Origin: Hymenolepis diminuta
Taxonomy: Eukaryota; Platyhelminthes; Cestoda; Cyclophyllidea; Hymenolepididae
Assembly (NCBI GenBank): GCA_900708905.1
Contig: CAADRB010000027.1
Location: 684,220 to 748,219, forward strand
DNA length: 64,000 nucleotides
Direction of reading: 5' to 3'
The notes below the pieces were generated by a model. The model was given only the letters and a program-made list of their open reading frames with translations, had not been told where the DNA came from and ran no database searches. Shown piece by piece: positions 58,491-64,000 of the stretch. The position numbers were made by a program, and so were the translations under genes. Within the stretch, counting starts at the first letter, position 1; each line of letters opens with the position of its first letter.

Positions 58491-61400
58491 AGTTTACAGA
58501 GGCTACTATAAAGACAAGATAATTAAATTTAGTGATGATTAGAGAGTATGTAAGATAAATTTTATGGAGAAGGAAGATTCATCCTTCAAACTGATTGTTC
58601 TGTATTAGGATTTGCCTCAATTATTTGAAAATTTGCAAATTACTAAAGATTATCAAAAATCTGCGTAAATATGTGAGAATATTTCTAATAATCACAGATT
58701 AAATGCTTCATAAACCGCATGGGATTAAAATGTCACATTTTAATACCGGTATTAAGAAATGTGAATTAACTTTGCTTCAATGTTTTTCGTTCTTGAGATT
58801 GCAGAAGTTGCAGGCGTGCACACAATACCTCCATTTCCTGGTTAATTCTGATCTGAGGAGATATCGTTTATTAGCATAAACTACGAAACTAACCTGATAA
58901 ATCAGATTGATAAGTGTACGTCATAGGTCCACAGATGAATATGCGTGATATCTCAAAAAGAAATTGCAAACCTTCGACAAATGTCATATTGCTAAGCTAA
59001 ACACAAAGAGAAGGAGAGAGAGCCTAAATGAGATTTCAATCAAATTTAATAATGGTAACTCAACATCCTCCTTTATAATATGCATCACTTACACAATAAA
59101 ATAATTTATCACTTTGAATAAAATGAAAAAAAACTTTCCGTTTAATAAAATCTTTTTAATTTTAAATATAGATATGGGCTTGGGAGAAGAACCAATCGAA
59201 TATTTTCGAATCAGTGAATGGCGACCTACGAGTTTCATCTCTATTGCTATGCAGTATCAATCAGTAGATTTTACGTTCACAACTGGATATGTAACACCGC
59301 CAGTTATAAATCAGTCCCTGCAATTATTCGCTATTCATGGCAGCCAAGCATTTATCATACATCAATTCCTATATGAGCAGATTTATTTTTAACAGAAAAG
59401 TAGTCTTTTGGTGATGAGTCTTCCTCCTCTTTGGCCCTGAATAATGGTAGCTTTATAAAGTTGCAACTGAGTGTTATTAATAAAACTTACTGCTATAGCA
59501 GAGAAAAGTCGATCAAATCGTTTTCCGAACGGAGTCAGTACGAGGGTAGCCGTGTTTTTATTCAGAGAATGTTTCTTTTACTGAGTCTACCTACCTATAT
59601 TCTAACTTTAATTAACTCAACTCTCTTCTGCCTGAGTGGCTTGCTTTCATTTTCTTCATTATACAGAATTTGAATGGGGTAATGTTTTCTTAAAATGACA
59701 TTCAATAAAAATGTATCCATTTAAAGAAATAAATTATTTTATTTACTCATTTTGTGTAGACATTTGAAAGAGAAATTTTTTAGTAATCATCAGAGATATA
59801 TAAACAAATCATCGAAAATATAAAATTTGCTAAATGAACTGAAGTATTTTAATTTCCGGATTGTAAAATGATAACAATTTCTCAACAGTCAGAAGCTACA
59901 AGACGGTTAAAACTTATTTAACTAAATATCTGCTCATTCCACAGCACACGGAAGGGAAGTAATGAATTTCCAGAGCAAGAATCACGACAGACAGAAGCAG
60001 TCTTCTGCATAATAGCTCCTCTATTTCCTCGAACAAAGTACAAAAAAAAACATTTTATTTTGTCCCAATAATCATTGTATTTGTGTATTGTTTTCCTCCG
60101 TGACTATGACAACAGGCATTCTAGGGAAAGTGACATGGTCATTCACTAAAAATGCAATAAACGAGGGTATCAAAATAATAATAATATTTTCAAATGAGGG
60201 AAAATTTGGCGCAGGTACTGAGAAGGAGAGCCGCAAGAGCCGCATCTTTCAAATTGGCAAATATTCTCCTTCTTGTAGTGATTACAAACTTTCACTAAGT
60301 TCCGTAACTTGTAGATGCCAGTTATTCATGGGTTCCCATTATTTTGAATAGACAGCACAAACTTGTTGAAAAGGATTAAATCTCGGCCTAAGTCTTTTTA
60401 AAAATAGGAAAAGTTTACTTGAGTCCGGTAGTTATTTTGATCTTGTCCAGCTTATCAAGAAAAAGGCGTTGTTTACGCCAGTTGTTTCTATGTATAAACA
60501 TATTTATTTATAATTACGCTCTAATTTAATTAATTTTATATTTGAACTGACCTGATCATCTTAGAGAAAATGTTCAAGCAATTTTTTTATTGTACTACTT
60601 AATATCACTTCATTTTGTTTCACTTCTAGGTTTATTAAATCAATGATATGGGTCCTCACTTTTAAAAACACATTAATTACGATCATTAAATTGGCCAGTA
60701 ATTCAAATAATTCGTATCACGGAAGTACTCTAATAACTTCCAGTATTTAAAGTTTTATTAATAGGTGATTGATTTGAGTATACGGTTATGGTGTCTGGAA
60801 AAGTTTAACTTCCAGAAAAAAACTTTAGCAAGGTGATGATCAGTACGAATCATAACAGGATTTATAGAAAGTTAGGCCGATTTTTTCTAAGTAAGCCACG
60901 TTATTTAAAAATTTAACCCAGAAATCATATTTAAAAAGAAATTCATACAAAGTAAGACACTTATTCACAAAATGTCCATTTTTGTCAACTTTATGCCAAC
61001 ATGTTGCAACGGGAATAGAAACACCGCAAATTTGACAAAATGATTTCCATAAGCTTAGATTTTACAAATTCAATTACAATTTGGGACAAAATTTCCTTTA
61101 AAAGTATTATTTTAATTAACTAATTTCACATGTTTAAAATTCTCTAGTATATTGGCAAGAACACTGGTGAAATAGTAATGCTGCATCCAACTCCAAAGCA
61201 CCTTCTCAACCGTCAATAAATAATAGATACACATCGCTTTTTCCACAGCCCCGCTGTGGGTATTTTTATCAGCGTCATGATAAATTTTAAATCATCTGTT
61301 GCATGCAGAGATTTGGCATAATTTTAAACAAAAAATAATTTTAAACTTTTGCAAATTTCAATTTAAAATTTGAAGCTACAAGCAGATATTGCTGATAGAG

Positions 61401-61631
61401 GGAATATTTTGTAAATAGAAAGAAAGTTAGCTTAATTAATACCTATTCTTTACTATTGGGAACTAAAGTGGAGGAATCTTTGACCTCAATTTCAAATTAA
61501 ATCAGTAGGAAATGTTGTGCAAATCTTAAACCACGAATTCCATTATGCAAACTGTGAAATTCTAGCTGTTGAATCAATCGTTTTCTGTTTATAAATACGG
61601 ATTGCTGTAAACTTTTGAATATTAATGTTGT
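58491..61631. other. AT-rich intergenic stretch
   Basis: Frames of 80-92 codons on the plus strand (59114, 59431, 60088) were inspected. None shows a domain, splice structure or family resemblance. Confidence 0.45.
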
Positions 61632-61793
61632 AACCTGCTCTTCTCTGTAGGATACCAACTCTTAGACTCCCTAAGACGTTGGACTAGTTACAAATACGAC
61701 CCGACAACACCACAATACAAAACGACCCGAACTTCTATATCAACACAAGACGCCCGTTTTCGTATCGATAGGTCGATTTATATTCTGCGCCAT
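61632..61793 (-). repeat. Dispersed repeat family 3, copy 3, inverted
   Basis: Reverse complement matches 18212-18379 from end to end: AATATAAATCGACCTATCGA, TCGTTTTGTATTGTGGTGTT, GTCGTATTTGTAACTAGT, GTATCCTACAGAGAAGAGCA. Confidence 0.6.
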
Positions 61794-64000
61794 TTGCAAA
61801 CGAAATGTGAATAAATTCGTTCCAATAGAAGGGAATTAAAAGAACCAGAAATTAAAAGTTGCAAAGCAAAAGATCTTACATATAAGAATTACTTTAGAAA
61901 AAAGTATTATTTTCTTATATGTAACACTTAATAAATAGAAATGGCTGTTTAATTGTCAATTTTAAGAAAAATATCAAAATTTCAAATCATTTAAAATATT
62001 TGAACACTAAAGAGATTTCAAAATAAAAAAATTCGCCAACCAATGAAATTTAAATTGTCTTTTAGAAATACAATCTCTGATTTAATAAAATTAATGAACT
62101 AGCAATAGCGAAGAATGCTAATTACTACAAGTTTCGAATTCATCGAACAAAGAGGATTTAGTTAAATTTCCTCTAAATACAATGTTTGACAAATCAAGTT
62201 CTGTTTATTGCCAAAATTTAAACTCAAATTTAAAAAAATATTTGATGAAAATATTGAAGTATAGCGGATTTGACTGGAGCATGAAGTATAAAAAATTAAC
62301 TGTGATATTTTGTGGGTTAACTTGGGCGGAACTGAAAGTAACAATTTGAGAAGTGATTGAATAACTGGACAAATTGGGTACAGCCGTCATATTTGCAATA
62401 TCTTCATCATTCTAATTCGTAGATCACAATTCCGATGAGTGAAAATTGGAAAATTGTAAATCACCGAACTCTTTTTCTTGATCGCCTTCTCATATCCTGC
62501 AAAATCATCATGTTGATCAAGGTTTTATCAAATGACAATTTTAAAGGAAACAATTTCAAAGTTTTTCCCTTTTTAGTAAGAGATTTAATGCGCATTTAAG
62601 CTCTCCTTCCAAAAAACGAAATTTTCAAGCATTCTTCTGAAAAATATTGGATGACATACTTGAGCCATAATTTTATGATATGCATGGGGTCCTCTTTGCA
62701 CCTTCTAAATATATATATATATTTTTTTTTTTTTCACGGAAGTGTTACCTTCTGCAGACACAGAGGAGGTTACACAATATGCCCCAGGTCAAATTATTTT
62801 TCCTAATTTTAAATTAAATTCTAAAATGTTTTGACGCCTGACATTAAGTTCTCTTTTAAAATTATGGAGAACGGTTTTAGCAAAAATTATTAAATATGTA
62901 AATAAGAGAATAAAATTATCTTATGTATCAAAATTTTCTAAATTTCACAAAGGGCAACAATTGAGTAGGAATCAGCGGTGACGATCACAACTGAATACGC
63001 AGCACGATCAGTAGATAATCTTCTGAACTCGTAGGTTTAGGCATAAAGGGACAATTAGAGTTGTAGTACCAAGCACTACTGGAATGGTTGTGATTCTTGT
63101 TAGCTTAAAGTAACTTCGTGCTGGATTCACCACGATTAAAAGGAAGACGTTGTCAATGCAAACATGATTATAACTATTTGCTGGATCTAGACTTTCTTAT
63201 AGCTCTTCCACATTCAAGGCTGCTCTGTGAAATGCGAAATTTGGAAAGTTAGATGCCATTGAAAAGTGATTCCCAAAAAAGTGGCAATAAACAAACTGAG
63301 CCTCTTCTGTCTCACATACACCCTTCAATTAACACTAAACGAGGTAGTTTTAGGAAGCAAAGAGTGCAATCAAATAACAAATGGTGACTTTTCAAGAGGA
63401 AGAAAGTAAGAAAATATTAATCATGAATTTTTCTAAAATAACTATTTTCGGGTCAAAATTATACATTAAGATAGAAATTCAAATGAACGTGGTCTAGGCT
63501 AAACTCCTTAGTTAACAATGAAAATAGTAAAGAAGATACATTTATTCAGATGTGTACTGCTTCAATTAATAACTTGAATGGATGGAGGAATCAAAATTAC
63601 GGCAATAATTGGCGTTGAAGTACAGAATTTACTGACCCTTTGTCCTAATTAAACTATTAACACTGAAGTGGAAAACGGAATTTTCAAGACCGATCTCCAT
63701 AATCTCCATGATTAAAGTAAAGAATATCTAGAAGGGATGGTTTTAAGAAGAAAAGTAGTAACGATTTATTTTCGAATAGGAAATAAGAATTGATAATTTT
63801 ATTAATTTTATCTAATCTCTCCAACTCGAATTTAAAATATCATTGTTAAGGTCAGAGAAATAAGAGATAACGTAAATCGGTTCAGTCGATCAATTCTAAG
63901 GCATGATAAAGAGAAGGGGATCAAAAAAATGCTGTGATTAACGTCAAGATACCGAAGGCTCTTAATTCATTTGAATTTGGTTTAGGGTTGTACCATATGT
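61794..64000. other. AT-rich right flank
   Basis: No gene seen. A TA run followed by thirteen Ts lies at 62708-62734. The contig continues beyond the window. Confidence 0.5.
62708..62734. repeat. TA microsatellite followed by poly-T
   Basis: Alternating AT run continuing into a T tract; possibly the tail of a minus-strand retroposed sequence (poly-A on the minus strand), but no body is recognisable. Confidence 0.55.

Noticed and set aside
59114..60351. Three plus-strand frames of 80-92 codons
   Set aside because: No splice structure, domain or family similarity; lengths are within what chance gives in this much sequence.

Overview
The window looks like nuclear DNA from an animal, and a flatworm (Platyhelminthes) is my best guess. 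The reasons are AT-rich non-coding DNA, GT-AG introns that are either tiny (39, 41, 44 bp) or very large (4-13 kb), metazoan genes, degenerate Tc1/mariner and Ty3/gypsy elements, and one gene whose structure only makes sense if a trans-spliced leader supplies the AUG. A leader ending in AUG is a known flatworm feature. Species cannot be decided by eye. Another trans-splicing animal, such as a clade I nematode, is not excluded.

Layout. 1-4288: no gene, several copies of dispersed repeats. 4289-11538, minus strand: SLC35C1 (GDP-fucose transporter, six exons), directly preceded upstream by NAA38 (LSM-domain NatC subunit), then an unidentified two-exon gene. 11539-13226: intergenic, carrying one arm of an inverted repeat pair. 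13227-13727, plus strand: the RPS27A equivalent, a strongly diverged ubiquitin-like domain fused to ribosomal protein eS31, with a 39-bp intron. 15490-47052, minus strand: one SLC17-family transporter (VGLUT/sialin-like, 575 aa) in four exons separated by introns of about 5.8, 10.8 and 13.2 kb. The introns hold repeats, a decayed Ty3/gypsy pol fragment (41.4-42.7 kb) and a decayed coding-like repeat (40.4-41.2 kb). 47053-64000: no confident gene; a decayed Tc1/mariner element with terminal inverted repeats (52.85-54.12 kb), a second copy of the 40.8-kb repeat, GC-richer islands, and a possible secreted-peptide first exon near 58.1 kb.

How the genes fit together. NAA38 and SLC35C1 look like a two-gene operon. 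The AATAAA of NAA38 overlaps its stop codon. Eighty bases later a pyrimidine-rich TTTAG acceptor opens SLC35C1 in frame, with no ATG of its own and a stop codon directly upstream. The other genes are unrelated in function: translation (RPS27A), co-translational N-terminal acetylation (NAA38), Golgi fucosylation (SLC35C1) and organic anion transport (SLC17).

Exon boundaries were found by hand from reading frame, GT/AG sites, phase matching and remembered family sequences. No database search was run.
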